Origin: Lepas anatifera
Lineage: Eukaryota > Arthropoda > Thecostraca > Lepadidae
Assembly: GCA_034440635.1 (NCBI GenBank)
Contig: JAOTON010001814.1
Span: 1,612,001 to 1,676,000, forward strand
Direction of reading: 5' to 3'
Length of the DNA stretch: 64,000 nucleotides
Positions 1-11,489 of the stretch are shown piece after piece. The position numbers and the translations under genes are program-made. Below the pieces are notes generated by a model. It ran no database searches, was not told the origin of the DNA, and was given only the letters and a program-made list of their open reading frames with translations. Position 1 is the first letter of the stretch, and each line of letters begins with the position of its first letter.

Positions 1-74
1 CAAGGTCATTTTGAAGCAGTTTTGGACCTTCTGTAGATGTAATCTTGTGATAGAGCTTGACATCGGCTGCAAAT

Positions 75-500
75 AGTAGTGCTGGTCTGAATTTTTTTCC
101 GAAAGTGAAATTTAGAGGCCTTTTAAATCAGGGGTCTTCCAATTTAGTGAAATTAGGGGTATTTTTAGCCGAAAACCATGAAAACGGCCAAAATCTCTCT
201 GAAAAATTAGCAATGAACTCAATATTTTGATTTTTAAAATGCTGATCCATGGTGAAAAATAAACATCTGCCTGTGGATGACGTCATGATCTGGAAACTAC
301 AACCATATTCAATAGGCTACGAGGGCTTCAATTGGCTGATTACTCACCGTGACGTGAGCACTGTCATCACACCAACAGCTGACTACTATGGCCGTTTGAC
401 TGGGGTACATTTGGGTTACATTTCAGGAAGGTTTTTAGCTTTTCTCCACGGAAATTTTTAGTTTCAAGACAAATGATGTTTTGAGTACCGTGTTGATCTT
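75..500 (-). mobile_element. Diverged copy of the 0.45-kb TTAA-ended element
   Basis: Read on the minus strand, this stretch follows the same order of blocks as the elements at 3770-4214 and 57877-58333: CATTTGTCTTG, TTTCCGT then AAAAGCTAAAA, GGCCAT near GTGTGATGAC, CAGCCAATTGAAGCCC, CCAGATCATGACGTCATC, TTTTTCAGAGA and CTAATTTCACTAAATT. It is clearly more diverged than the other two are from each other, and neither terminal inverted repeat is preserved. No coding capacity is seen. The boundaries are approximate. Confidence 0.55.
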
Positions 501-504
501 TGTC

Positions 505-1470
505 ATTAGATGAGACCTCTGCTAGCGATAGAGGAGGCCCTAAGGTTGATCCAGGAGGCCCTGAGAGTGATCAAAGAGGACCTTGAGGGCGACTCAAGAG
601 GCCCTGATATCGATAGAGGAGACCGATTTGGCTATACAGTCTCCCTGGTATCGATTTTGGAGGCCCTGGTGGTAACAGAGGAGGCCCCTTTATTGATAGG
701 GGAGGCTCTTTTGTTGATAGAAGAGGGCCCTTTGTCGATAGGGAGGCCTGTTAGTTGAAAGAGGAGGAACCTTCTCTATCTCCACCAGGGCCTTATCTAT
801 GGCCAGTGGGACCTTTTCTTTGGCCAAGAGGGCCTCCTCTATTGCCATCAGTGTCTCTCGTTGCTGTCCGGTGACGCAGGCGTAAGTCCTTCATCCTCGT
901 GAATAAATGTGAATAGCTTTAACCTTTGGCGGCTGAGAAGGCCCTGGTGGCGATAGAGGAGGTGCTGGTACCCATAGAAGCGGCCCTGGTAGTACTAGAG
1001 GAGGATTCGGTGATAGAGGAGGCTGCAATCGAGTAAGTGCGGTAATCGAGGAAGTGCTGTTGGCATCGTAATCGAGTAATTCGGTAATCGAAGAAGTGCT
1101 GTTGGCAATAGAGGAGGCTCCGGTGGCAGCAACGAGAGGCCCTGATGGCAATAGAGGAGGCCCTCTTGGTGAAAGTAAAGATCCCGCTGGCTAAAGAGGA
1201 GGCCCTCTTGGCGCAAAAGAGGCGCATGTTGGCGATAAAGGAAGCCCCGGTGACAGCAAGGAGATACCCTAATGACAATAGAGGAGGGCCTCTTGGCGTA
1301 AGAATAGGTCGCGGTGGCCAAAGAGGAGACCTTCTTGGCGAAATAGGAGGCCCCGTTGGAGATAAGAGGAGGACCTGGTATCAACAGAGGAGGCCCTTTG
1401 TCAATAGACGAGGCCCTGGTAGCGATAGAGGAGACCCTAAGGGTGATCCAGGGGGCCTTAAGAGCGAAGA
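505..1470. repeat. Degenerate ~21-bp minisatellite (GAGGCCC/GATAGAG type)
   Basis: Imperfect tandem copies of a unit close to GGAGGCCCTGGTAGCGATAGA run across almost 1 kb, with frequent 3-6 bp indels. A central part (about 780-900) is less regular. The strong purine/pyrimidine bias keeps several frames open, so open frames here (510-758, 1145-1492) are products of the repeat and not genes. The core GGCCCTGAG is shared with the array at 4600-6425, which may be a relative. Confidence 0.8.
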
Positions 1471-1923
1471 GCAGAAGAAAAACACTACATAATGATCTGG
1501 TCCCTACGCTATTAGTGCAAAACGAAAGCTTTTACACCAGAATACCTCGCACCTATACGTTATTACGTCATAATTGAATTATCAATGTGACTTACACTGG
1601 CTCGTTCATGGGGTCCAGCGCCTATGCCCCCAAACCCAAAATAGTGTATTCCCCTTGAATGACCAGCAACATATAACTTGCTCGGCAATTTTGTCTCGTG
1701 GAAATATTTCTACCGCTTTGAAGGAGAAGAAATTGATTCTAGCTCCATCGTTCTAAAAACTTTTTTGCTATCAACTTTTGGGCAATTTCTTTGGTCCCCC
1801 AAAGCTGGACCCACCATTGTTGCCTAGGAGGCCCCCTTCGAAAAGGAGGCCCCTTCAGATGGAGGCCCCCATGGGCTTGTCCCCCCAACTTGAAAGTCGT
1901 GGCGGAGCCCCTGACACAGATAG
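1471..1923. other. No gene seen
   Basis: Mixed sequence with short GGAGGCCCC-rich tracts at 1826-1880 that look like stray copies of the neighbouring minisatellite unit. No open frame has recognisable protein similarity. Confidence 0.5.
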
Positions 1924-1937
1924 ATATATACACACAG

Positions 1938-1988
<51 letters not shown>

Positions 1989-1989
1989 T

Positions 1990-2020
<31 letters not shown>
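1924..2020. repeat. (TA)n microsatellite split by a poly-T tract
   Basis: Two runs of TA dinucleotides flank about 20 consecutive T. This is a simple repeat; the open frames through it (poly-Tyr/Ile) are not coding. Confidence 0.95.
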
Positions 2021-2023
<3 letters not shown>

Positions 2024-2042
2024 TTTCTGTGCCTGTGGCGTG

Positions 2043-2078
2043 TCTGCCCGCCCGCCTGCCTGCCTGCCTACCTGCCGC
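2043..2078. repeat. (CCTG)n-like microsatellite
   Basis: CCCGCCCGCCTGCCTGCCTG followed by CCTACCTGCC. Short degenerate tetranucleotide repeat just downstream of the TA tract. Confidence 0.8.
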
Positions 2079-2324
2079 GTTGGGGTTGTACTTCTTTCGA
2101 AAAGCGCCTACCTAGATCTCTTTGGGAAGGACGGGGAGATTCAGAAAAATTGTTTACCATGGACACCAGTATTTAACACGACTGCATAACCTCATCAAAA
2201 CGATTCTAGAATTAAGGGAAATACTGTCTAGTCTCACGCTTGCGGTAAAAATAATATTCACAAGCATATAATCAGGCAAAATTTTTACCGTTCCCCCACC
2301 AGCAGAGAGCTTAGAGGCGCCACG

Positions 2325-2575
2325 TTCACTGGTACGACAGTAACTACCTGCTCCGTAACAGCACAATGATTAGAGCCACCACCCAGCTTCCTTGTGCATC
2401 GGCATTACCTGTAACAACGTGATCCTCTAACAATAGGACGGAATAATAACACACGCATCGGGACCAGGCTGCGTTTCCTGGTACATCAGTACCTACCTGC
2501 TTCATAATAGCACGCTAATTGCAGCCACCATCCAGCTTCTCGGTATTACCTGTTACAACGTGACGCCAGAAATAC
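2325..2575. repeat. Two-copy tandem repeat, ~155-bp spacing
   Basis: The block GGTACGACAGTAACTACC, then GAGCCACCACCCAGCTT, then CATTACCTGTAACAACGTGA (about 2331-2425) recurs diverged at about 2481-2572 as GGTACATCAGTACCTACC, CAGCCACCATCCAGCTT and TATTACCTGTTACAACGTGA. No coding signal. Confidence 0.6.
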
Positions 2576-2739
2576 AATCAAGGCATCATCCATCGCAGTC
2601 AACGTTAATGCCAGAAGCGGCTACTTGCTTTTCAGTTCAAGGCTGCAAAGTACTTTTTAATTCAAGGCTTTCACCAGTGAAAAAACATGGGCGTCTTAGC
2701 CGCTGGCTTTGGGAACATCCAGTGTATTGATTTCCGCAC

Positions 2740-3160
2740 AAGTCTCACAAGTCTCAGCTGTCTGACTTGTGCGGTGTCAGCGTTGTGGCTTCGTGAATTG
2801 TTCAGTGTCAGAGCCGTGACATCGTGACGTCTGCAGCGTAAGTGCCGTGACTTATCCGACACTGGCGTCGTGACTTCGTGACTTATGCCGCGCTCGTATC
2901 GTGACTTCGTGACTTCCTAGGTGCCATTGTCATGACTTGAGACTTTTGAGCGTGACCAAGGCCACTGCAGAGTCAAATTCGTGACTTTGTGTTTTGAATG
3001 CCGTGACTCTGACACTTCTATAGAGGTATCGTCCTGACATGACTTCTTTAGTGTCACCGTTGTGACCTTATGACCTCTGCGGTGTCAGTTTCGTGACTGT
3101 ACGGGTTCAGCAGCGTCCACGTCGTGACTTCGTGACTTTTACCGCCGTGTGTCGTGGGAG
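2740..3160. repeat. Degenerate GTGACTTCGTGACTT repeat
   Basis: Numerous imperfect copies of CGTGACTTCGTGACTT, spaced by 15-30 bp of related sequence (GCGGTGTCAG, GCCGTGAC). It reads as an eroded minisatellite. No gene is visible. Confidence 0.65.
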
Positions 3161-3769
3161 TGACCTTGGACCCTAAAAACATGATAAAACAGACGAAAAA
3201 ACACCCGTCGGAAAACAGCTAAAATCTAAGACAAAGACAACCCAGAAAGGCAAAAGATGCCAACGTGCAGAAAATAGGCCTAAGCCGTAAAAACCTAAAA
3301 AAAAACAAAAAAGGCTAAGACACGATAAAAGGTAAAAGGTAGAGAGCGCAGCATGAGGAAAACGCAATGTTTCAGTCCTGGGCCGTCATCAGGCGAGGAG
3401 TGTTTGAGCCAAGACACTTCAAGTCACAAGCAACTCCAACTCCTTTATCTGTCCAGAAAATCAACCGATTGCCTGCACTAGAAAGCCTGTTTTTCCAGCA
3501 GTGGCGTCTCCTGATTGTCTCCGTCGCTGGCCCGCTCTCTCCATCCGAAATGCGGGAATCGCTGGGTGCTGGTGCAAAGGGAATCTCTAAAATAACATGC
3601 ACTTAGGGTACACAAAAGGGGAAGAGTAGCGGGCGTTGAGAAACCGTCCCCACAAAATGCATTAAATTTCTGACGCACACATGATAACTGTTGTCGCGCG
3701 CACACTGCAGAAGTTCAATAGTTATGCAAACATCTGGAGCTTTGACATCGGTACAACTGCTGATACAGG
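3161..3769. other. No gene seen
   Basis: A-rich then mixed sequence. Several 60-80 codon frames exist on both strands but overlap each other and show no recognisable family. Confidence 0.5.
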
Positions 3770-4214
3770 TTAAAGGGAATGTGGCACCTTCACAACGTGA
3801 TTTTAACTGAGATAGCCAAGTTGTAAAGCAAGTCGGAAAACCCGGTGCTCCATATTTCATTTGTCTTGGAACTCGATATTTCCGTAGAAAAAAGCTAAAA
3901 CCTACCTGACACCAGCCCCCTCAGCCCCCGTCGCCGGCGGCCATTGTTGTGAGCTACTGGTGTGACGACATATGCTGAGCATCAGCCAATCGAAGCCCTT
4001 GAAGCGTTTCAAGTATGGTAGTGGTTGCCAGATCGTGACATCCTCACAGGCTGATATTTATTTCCTTTTTCTAGAGGAGTATTTTTAAGAACAAAATATT
4101 GAGCTTATTGTACATTTTTCAGAGAAATCATGAGTGGTTGCAATATTTTTGGCTAAAAGTACGCCTAATTTCACTAAATTCCAGGATTCGACCAAGGTGC
4201 CACATTCCCTTTAA
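3770..4214 (+). mobile_element. 0.45-kb non-autonomous TIR element with TTAA ends
   Basis: It begins TTAAAGGGAATGTGGCACCT and ends with the matching inverted repeat AGGTGCCACATTCCCTTTAA. The same element occurs at 57877-58333 in the same orientation, so the ends are confirmed by comparison. There is no open frame of note, so it is a MITE-like element needing a transposase from elsewhere. TTAA may be the duplicated target (piggyBac-like) or part of the repeat; a copy with flanking sequence from an empty locus would decide. Confidence 0.85.
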
Positions 4215-4599
4215 GATCGAAATTTCGTCAGTCAGAATATGGCTTTAGACGCCAGCTTCAAACAGAGCTCCAGTTTGTCCAGCTGTATTTCTGAGGGGCT
4301 TTACCGGGCTTTGGCCATCGGTAGGGAATGTTGCTGGTCAGAACAGGAACATCGAGGCCAGGCTGAACACCAGCCTGCTCTCCAGCCAATTTACCATATG
4401 AAGTGCAGCACCGCAGTTCTAAAACCATGCATAGTGAATGCGCTATTGAATTATGCTTGCAAGGATCCTGTTCGGGGCTTCCAAGTCCATACAATATTAA
4501 AGACATCTGTACACTACGGGAGCATTCTATTAAGCCCACAGAGTAGACATGGTGGGAACCTATCCATAAATTTCTTTCACAGCTTTGTATGCAGTGGCG

Positions 4600-6425
4600 T
4601 CGCCAAGGGGGGCCCTGGGGTCCACGGAACCCCCTTGAGCTGACATTATGCACTGCAAAATACGAACATTGATCTCAGGGGTCCCCGAGCTTGGTCTCAG
4701 GGGGCCCCTGAGCTTGGTCTCAGGGGGGCCCCCAGCTTGGTCTCAGGGGGCCTCTAAACTTGGTCTTAGAGTGCCTCCGAGCATCGGTGTCGAAGGCCTT
4801 GGAGTACCAAACAATTATCTCGGGGCCCCTGAGCTTGGTATCGGGGGGGCCAACGAGCCTAGTCTCAGGGCCCCCAAACTTGGTCTCACGGGAATTCCGA
4901 GTTTTGTATCAGGGGCCTCCGGACACCGATATCGGGGGCTCCGGAGTACCGAACATTGACCTCGGGGAGCCCCCTGAACTTGGTATCGGAGGGTCCCGAG
5001 CTTGGTCTTTGAGGGTTCAAAAGTTGGTCTCAGGGGGCTCCGAGAGTCGGTCTCAGAGGCCCCCGAGGGTTAGCTTTAGGAGCCCCCAAGAGTCTGTCTC
5101 AGGTCCCCCCGAAAGTCGGTTTCAGGGGCTCCCCTGAAAGTCAATCTCAGGGGTCCCCAAGAGTCGGTCTTAGGGTGTCCGCCGAGAGTTGGCCTCAGGG
5201 GGCCCCCGAGCGTCGGTCTCAAGGGCCCCTGAGAACTAATCTCGGGAGACGCAAGTTATTATCAGGTGCTCCATCAGTTTTGGTCTTAGGGAACCTCCTC
5301 TCAGGGGCCCCCAAAGCTAATATGGAGACTCGAGAATTAGTATCGCGGGTGCCCCAAGTGTTGGACTCAGGGGGCTCCATAGTCTCAAATGTGCCTCTTT
5401 CAGGAGCCAATATTTATTTCAGGGAGCACAGAGACTTTTTTTTAATATTTTTGGTTCCCAACCTGGGAACATTTTTCACATTGCACTACACACAAGCAGC
5501 ACACACTATGTACACGGCAGCGGGGCTTACGCTATCGGCACCCTTGCGGGACAGTCATGTCTGCACGCTTCTATCACACGCCCCACTGTACCAGGCAGTG
5601 GAGCTATCCCGATTTCTCGGACCCGGCGGAACAGAGGACTGCTCCGGTGACACGCGGCGAGGCCGTGCCCTCGGGCGGTGCCACCGGACCGGTGGATCTA
5701 TTTAAAGGCAGATCAAGCCCGTGCTCCCATAACAAGGGCGCTGGTTGGTGCGCAAGTCCCTAGTCAAGGCGGGCACTACCCAGTGTACTGCCATCTCCTG
5801 GGTAGGAGGCGGTCGAGGAAAAGTCTGCCGAGGTCAGCTTTGATCCAGGACCTCCCACTGGACCGGGCGCCTTAACCAACTGCGCCACGGGTGGTGGGAG
5901 CACAGAGACTTAGTCTCAATTGTGCCACAGAGTGTTGGTCTCAGGCCCCCCCACCGAAAGGTAATCTTGGGAGCCCTCGAGAATAAGGCTCAGGTTTTGC
6001 CCCCCCTACCCCAGTTTAGGTCTAAGGGGCCCCGAGAATCAGTCTCGGGGAGCACCCAGAAGTTAGTCTTAGAGGGCCCCCGGGAGTCAGTTTTAGGGGC
6101 ATCCGAGAGCTAATCTTGGGGCTCTGAGAGTAATTCTCAGAAGTGCTCTCGAGTTTTGGTCTTAAAGACCCCAGAGTTCGTCTCAGGGGGCCCAAGTTAT
6201 CCCTAGGCCCTGAGGGCTAATCTGGGGCCTCGAGAGTTAGTATCAGAAACGTCAAAGACTCGGTCTAAGGGGTGCCCCTCCCCGACTGTTAGTGGCGCCC
6301 CAGAATTAGTCTCAGGTGGCTGTCGGGAGTCAGTCCCCGGGGCCCTGTGAGGGTCAGTCTCAGGGGACCCCAAAGAGCTTACCTGGATACCCACAAGGCT
6401 CAGAAAAGTGGATTCAACCCAAACG
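4600..6425. repeat. ~22-24-bp GC-rich minisatellite, interrupted by a SINE
   Basis: Dozens of diverged copies of a unit near GGGGGCCCCCGAGAGTCGGT plus CTCA run from about 4605 to 5437 and resume from 5896 to about 6420. The array was one block before the SINE at 5438-5895 inserted. Open frames inside (4648-4959, 4760-5137, 5175-5410) are repeat translations (GASELGL-like) and not genes. A CAGTGGCGTCGCCAAGGGG string at 4591 resembles a hAT terminus, but no partner end was found. Confidence 0.85.
5438..5895 (-). mobile_element. tRNA-derived SINE, family B (458 bp), full length
   Basis: On the minus strand it starts ACCACCCGTGGCGCAGTTGG, continuing TTAAGGCGCC, which is a Pol III A box of tRNA-Leu/Ser type. 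A long GC-rich body follows and the 3' tail is A-rich (GGGAACCAAAAATATT, then A7). It is flanked by a perfect 16-bp target duplication GGGAGCACAGAGACTT at 5422-5437 and 5896-5911, proving LINE-type insertion into the minisatellite. The second copy is at 17662-20083. Confidence 0.93.
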
Positions 6426-7928
6426 GGCTGTCCCCATCAAAGTTTCTGAATATTTCCGGCAGGAAAATAGACCTGGATTCGATGACCAAATTAAAAAAAT
6501 ATCTGACGAGGGAAAATATTATTTTCGATACCCGCACCACATAGGGCGTTACAACCTTATGTGTACATATTTGAGGTACCCTTTATTTAGTATTTGTTTT
6601 TGTTTTGTCCTTGCTTTTGCACTTTATTCTCTTAGTAAAAGAGCCGTAGTGAATGGATCTGGTCTAGAAAACATGTCACAAGGCAAAATATATTTGTTTA
6701 ATACCCCATATGGTGTTGAAACCATTGAAAGATGTTTGTGAAATGCCCTATACTATGTTTTATTTGTTTTGCTTAAGTTCTCTCTTAATTAGTCTGAACA
6801 AATGCGAGCAAATGACTCCAAATGACTCCAGAAATATGCTGAACTAATGTTTATTGCAACATTTCTGGTTGATAACAAATGATTTGACAAATCTTGAATC
6901 TAATCTTGAATATTTTGTGTTGGTTGTGCCAGGCTCTCCAGGCATGGATGTATCATACACACCGTGTGTCAAAATTCAGATGTATTCAGTTCAACATTTT
7001 GTCAGCTCAGATCTCAAGTCCGCACGCATATAAAAAGTCTGTAGTGATCTACCCTTGTTTTTTTATAACGTTTTATTTGTATTTCGCGCGTGTGTGGATT
7101 CATTGTATCCTGTATAAGCTGAGTGTTCGATCGTCGATCGTGTTTGATCGTCTTCGATACGACATGAGCTGTAATTGGGGGCAACCTGTTGCTCATGACA
7201 CAAATAAACAATAAAAAATAAACAACAAGCAATAAACAAATGAAATAAGAGATAAAATAAAAGCTTATGATCGATCCATTCTCATGGTTTCACAACTAGG
7301 AAACGGCTGTTGACTTTTGTACTGATGAGCTCCAAAGTGCTCCCAAGTTCTGTAAGATCTCAAAAACAAAAGCAATTCGCGGTGAAGATCTAATAGGGAC
7401 AGTAATAATCTAAATTAGTGCAGCAGAATTAAATTCAACTGGGGCAATCTCTTCAAGAACAAACGAGGTCATAAAGGCCAAATCTGGGCAATGCTATGAA
7501 CCTATCTAAAACTGCCAAGATTATGCGGAAAAACCCGCGAATTAAAAAAAATGAGTGTAATCGGGAAAAGGTCATTGACTTCAGTACTTGCAGTCAACTT
7601 GCGTCACCCAGTGTGACGCATATTTTCATGAGGCCAGGCGGAAGTCAGGGTTAAATTTGAAGGTCGAAGGCCATGACTACAGGTCTACCCCTCATTTCTG
7701 GCTCAAAGGTTGGTCAAGAGTCCGTTATATTGCACACTTTAGGGAATATATCGTATTTTGACGTCTTAGATCGATGACTGGATGAAATTGACCCTAGAAT
7801 TTGGGCCATTCCACCATAAACTGACCAAGACATAAAACCCAACTATTTTTGATTTCCTCCAAAATTGGTATATGAGGACTCACAAAGGTGTAGAATCCAC
7901 CCATGGCACCCAACAAATTATTTTTTTT
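6426..7928. other. No gene seen
   Basis: A/T-rich sequence. Frames at 6316-6741 and 6894-7214 show short hydrophobic runs but no recognisable domain, no convincing splice sites and no codon bias. Confidence 0.5.
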
Positions 7929-8277
7929 ATAAATTTTGTCCAACTTGTTCCCAGTACGGCTGCTGGAGTTGGAGTCTCACTAAAGTCCTCAAGGGACTTG
8001 TCACGGAGACCCCGACCCCACCACCCGAACGAGCAACTCCACAATGAAGGGATAATTTAGAAGCCAAGTTTAACGTCCCACAAAGCACAGGGACGGCCGC
8101 CCCGCTCAGGTCACCCTCTCACCAGTCGGTTGCCAGCCGACCTACCTCGGGCAAACTATTGAGCGCCGGAGCGTCTCAGGGGAACCGATCCCAAGCCTGG
8201 ACATGCACTGCCACTGCATGCTTCTGAGCAGCGGGCCGGAGCCCAACGCTCTACCAACTGAGCTACCGGGGCGGCTC
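7929..8277 (-). mobile_element. tRNA-derived SINE, family A (~350 bp)
   Basis: On the minus strand it begins with a tRNA-like head: A box TAGCTCAGTTGGTAGAGCG, then GGGATCGGTTCCCCTGAG as a degenerate B box. The body contains GACCTGAGCGGGGCGGCC and GTGGGACGTTAAACTTGG, and the tail is AAAATTTATAAAAA. A T-rich target duplication (about TTTTTTTATA) flanks it near 7921 and 8279. A second copy lies at 21941-22290. The extra ~40 bp between A and B boxes distinguishes it from a functional tRNA gene. Confidence 0.9.
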
Positions 8278-9029
8278 GTTTTTTTATATTACCGATATTT
8301 GAAAATCGGTTTGAGAGAAATAGCCTCCGGAAATTTTGATGGTCGTTATATAGGCATTGTTTAGAATGTCTATAGCTCCAAAAGTTTTCAAGTGATTTAT
8401 AAAAATTGTGTAATTTTTTGATGAAAATTTTCAGGGAAAAGTTTGGCACTCTTTAATTTTGAAATTTAAACACATTTTTTTAGTGGCCTCAAGACCTAGT
8501 TTTTTAACGGTGACCTTGACCCGAAGTGCAGTGAAATTAAATTATATTGAAATAATTTTGACATATGGTAGTATTCTTCCATATCGAATAATGAAAAATG
8601 GCTTTCGAACTGCATATACTACTTTTAGCTTCATATATACAACACTAGGTGTCGCTGTGGAGCTATGCAATCCTAACTCATGATCTAATTGACTTGAGTC
8701 GAAAGTCACGTGCCTTGATTGAGTAAACAGCGAAGTATTTGTGCTCCAGTGATATAATCATATTTGGTTAATTTATCCGTTTTCTGAACCGTAATTGTAT
8801 CTTTAGTCTAAACCGGTGTCCTAACCAAGACGCAACGCAGAAAAGGAATAACCGGCGCAGAAAAGGAATAATCAAGTAACATACATCTTCTGGGACAAGA
8901 ATCAATCTGTATGAAAATCTGGGGCGAGAATTAAATGTGATAGTAAGGAAGCAGATGTGCAATTTTTCTTGAGGGTATTCTCCAAATGACACTTTCTGAA
9001 CATAGTCATCAATAATTGAAGCCAAACCG
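8278..9029. other. No gene; one Harbinger-like terminus at 8811
   Basis: AT-rich sequence without a convincing gene. At 8811 the string ACCGGTGTCCTAACCAAGAC matches one end of the Harbinger-like element at 44523-45019, but no second end was found nearby, so it is at most a truncated copy. Confidence 0.4.
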
Positions 9030-9116
9030 GCGCTGGAAGCTGAAGCAGCCGTGACAGCGGGCAGCCCCGGCTGCCCACGCGGCGGTAGTGCAAAGAAAAG
9101 GAAACAGCGTATCCAG

Positions 9117-9209
9117 TGTTGCCTCTGCCATCGGGAATGACACCTTTCTTGTGTGCGCCTCAAGAGGGTTCAAGCGGAGGTACTCGGCAGCTGGTGGTGT
9201 CCAGAGTGC
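9117..9209 (+). pseudogene. PHD-finger remnant at the LINE N-terminus
   Basis: In one frame the residues run C-C-L-C-H-R-E-stop-H-L-S-C, then about 17 residues, then W-W-C-P-E-C. This fits a PHD zinc finger (C-x2-C ... H-x2-C ... W-C-P-x-C). A TGA at 9138-9140 replaces what is usually an aromatic residue before H-L-x-C. Such fingers are known at the N-terminus of some LINE proteins. The preceding AKKRKQR stretch is basic. It is a small but specific match. Confidence 0.75.
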
Positions 9210-9889
9210 AGCAATGGCAGCTCACAGTCTCAGAGTCTCGAGGCCAGAGACTTAAAGCACTCACAGTTGCCTTCCCTGCACCCTCCCACTCCGAAAGTAC
9301 GGAACACCCAAGAAGACTTGCCACTTACTCTGGCTTGTTAGAAACGCTCGCGTCCTGTAGTTCGCAGGATCTCTACGGGGACGAGGACTGTAGTATAGAC
9401 GAGGACTGGACTATAGCATTAGCCACCCTCTCAGAGAATGCCGTCAATGATAAATCAAGAGATGCATAGGAACGTCTCCTGAGCTTCCCGTACCTGGCCC
9501 TCAGCGTACCCAGAAAAGAGACCAAAAAAGCTGACGCCACATTAACAGTCAATATCAAACAACATACCATCTCTTTCGTAGACGGGGCTAGCATTACAAG
9601 GACAGACAGCATCGAAGTGCTTACACACGCTAACCCGACTAAGAAAATCCGGCAAGGCGCCTCCAGCAGTATGAAAGTCAAACACACTCGAAAACTCGCG
9701 AAAGACTGAAGATAAACGTGGCTAATAAGTTATCTGATGGGGACGTGCGAGGCGCAATACGCTTGCTTTCATCCGCAGATGTCATTGCCTGACTCAACTG
9801 ATGTTGCAGATAGTCTAAGGAAGAAACATCCTGCCGCCCCAGCTGACTGAAGCTTTCCACCTGGTCCAGGCAGCAGTATCCAACCATTT

Positions 9890-11437
9890 CAGTCTACCAC
9901 TGATGAGGTACTGGCTGCTATAGCCTCCTTTGATACCTGCTCCAGCGCGGGCCTGGACGGACTGCGGCCAGCACACCTAAAGGACTTGGTCAGTCGGTCC
10001 GCTGGGGAGGCTGGTGCCCGTCTGGCATCAGCACTAACTGGTCTCGTAAACCTAGCACTCAACGGGGAAATACCACTCTCGGCGCGCTCTTCATTCTATG
10101 CAGCCTGGGACTTGGACTAGGCGGGCTAAGAGAACTGGAAACTCAAAAGTCAGATATAAGTTAAAATTTTATTATGCAGCCTCACTGATGGCGCTGAGAA
10201 AACCCTGTGGAGGCGTCAGGCCCATTGCGATTGGTTCAACCTATCGGAGTTTGGCCACCAAGGTGGCTCTGCGTCCACTTAGCGCTCTGCTTGGCGAGGA
10301 ATTACGTCCAGTTCAGCTAGGATTCGGTACACCCAGTGGCTGTGAGGCTACTTCACACGCCAGGCGTCAGTACGTAGATGCTCTCCAACAAACAGACGTG
10401 GTTGTCAAAATTGATATGCGCAATGCTTTTAATACCGTGCGCCGCGATCACTTTCTAAGCGCAGTTAGAGAGCATACCCCTCGTTCTTCCCGTTGCTGTG
10501 GCAAGCCTATTCTGAGCCGACACCACTTTACCATGGAACATCTGAGATTCAGTTCGTCACCGGGATACAACAGGGTGATCCTTCCTGGTCCATGGTGTTT
10601 TCATTTGCCACCCATCGTATCGCCAGCGCAATCTACTGCCCGCCCGATGTCTGGCTCCTGGACGATGGAACATTGGGTGGCCAGATCTCCAGTGTTCGCA
10701 CGGACCTGGAACGGCTCATCCCTGCCATAGCTGGAATTGTCCTCGAGGTTAACTCGGAGAAATGTCAAATAATCCTCCCTAAAACAAGCACGGAACAGCA
10801 GTCAGATACACTCAGAAGGGTTCATAAAATCATCCCTGGGGCGCTGGTGTTGTCAGACGCAAGACAGCCGTTGCTTGGGGCACCTCTAACCGAAACCGCG
10901 GCTGAAACATCACTCAAGGTGAAAAAGACTGAGCTGGACCGAATGATCAAACACCTTCAAGACCTTGACACCCACTCAGCACTTTTTCTTCTTCGCAATT
11001 GTCTCTGGATATCCCGAGTTCAATACTTGCTCAGAGCTGCTCTCGTCTTTCAGCAATCTGATCTACTCGAAGACCTTGATAAAGACCTCAAGTTGGCCCT
11101 GGAGGACTTGGTTAATTTTAAGTTCGACACCTTAAGTTGGGAACAGGCCGTGGTGCCCACTAGGCTTGGCGACCTGGGCATCAGACGACTGTCAGATGCT
11201 GCTCTTCCGAGCTTTATCACTTCGCTGCACCGCTGTCAGAAAGTCATTTCTTCTATACTACCAGCACACTTCGCCACACGACTATTAGAAGAACGTCATC
11301 AAGTAAAAGCTGCTTGGAAAGAGAAGGCTGGCGTAAAGGCACCTCCAGAAGAAGATGACAAATCACTTCAGAAAGCATGGGACTCTCCTCTGGCTGAGCA
11401 GCAGAGCTTCACTGCTGTCCGATGCAAACCAATTTGA
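9890..11437 (+). pseudogene. Reverse transcriptase domain of the PHD/RT LINE
   Basis: The RT begins near 9905 with a region ending SAGLDGLRPAHL. It goes on through RKPCGGVRPIAIGST (about 10195), VKIDMRNAFNTVRRDHF (about 10405) and GIQQGDPSW (about 10565), and the catalytic LLDDGTLGG has its Asp pair at 10661-10666. Frames change near 10100 and between 10480 and 10500. Thumb sequence continues to a stop after TAVRCKPI at 11437. The fingers-palm order is complete but not in one frame, so no active polymerase is encoded. Confidence 0.88.
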
Positions 11438-11489
11438 CAGAGCGCGCCTTCTCAGCGCAGCCACCTCCGAGAGCGGGGCATAGCTTCGA

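Noticed and set aside
1778..2189. 132-codon frames before 2.2 kb
   Set aside because: Most of their length is the TA/poly-T tract; no protein signal outside it.
4591..4640. hAT terminus CAGTGGCGTCGCCAAGGGG
   Set aside because: No matching second end or 8-bp duplication was found; left as a remark in the minisatellite entry.
8200..8276. tRNA gene on the minus strand
   Set aside because: It is the head of a SINE: the A-to-B box distance is wrong, it continues into a SINE body and a second copy exists at 22.2 kb.
9678..9887. Minus-strand frame over the LINE linker
   Set aside because: The plus strand carries the recognisable LINE linker (KLSDGDVRGAIR); the minus frame is a shadow.
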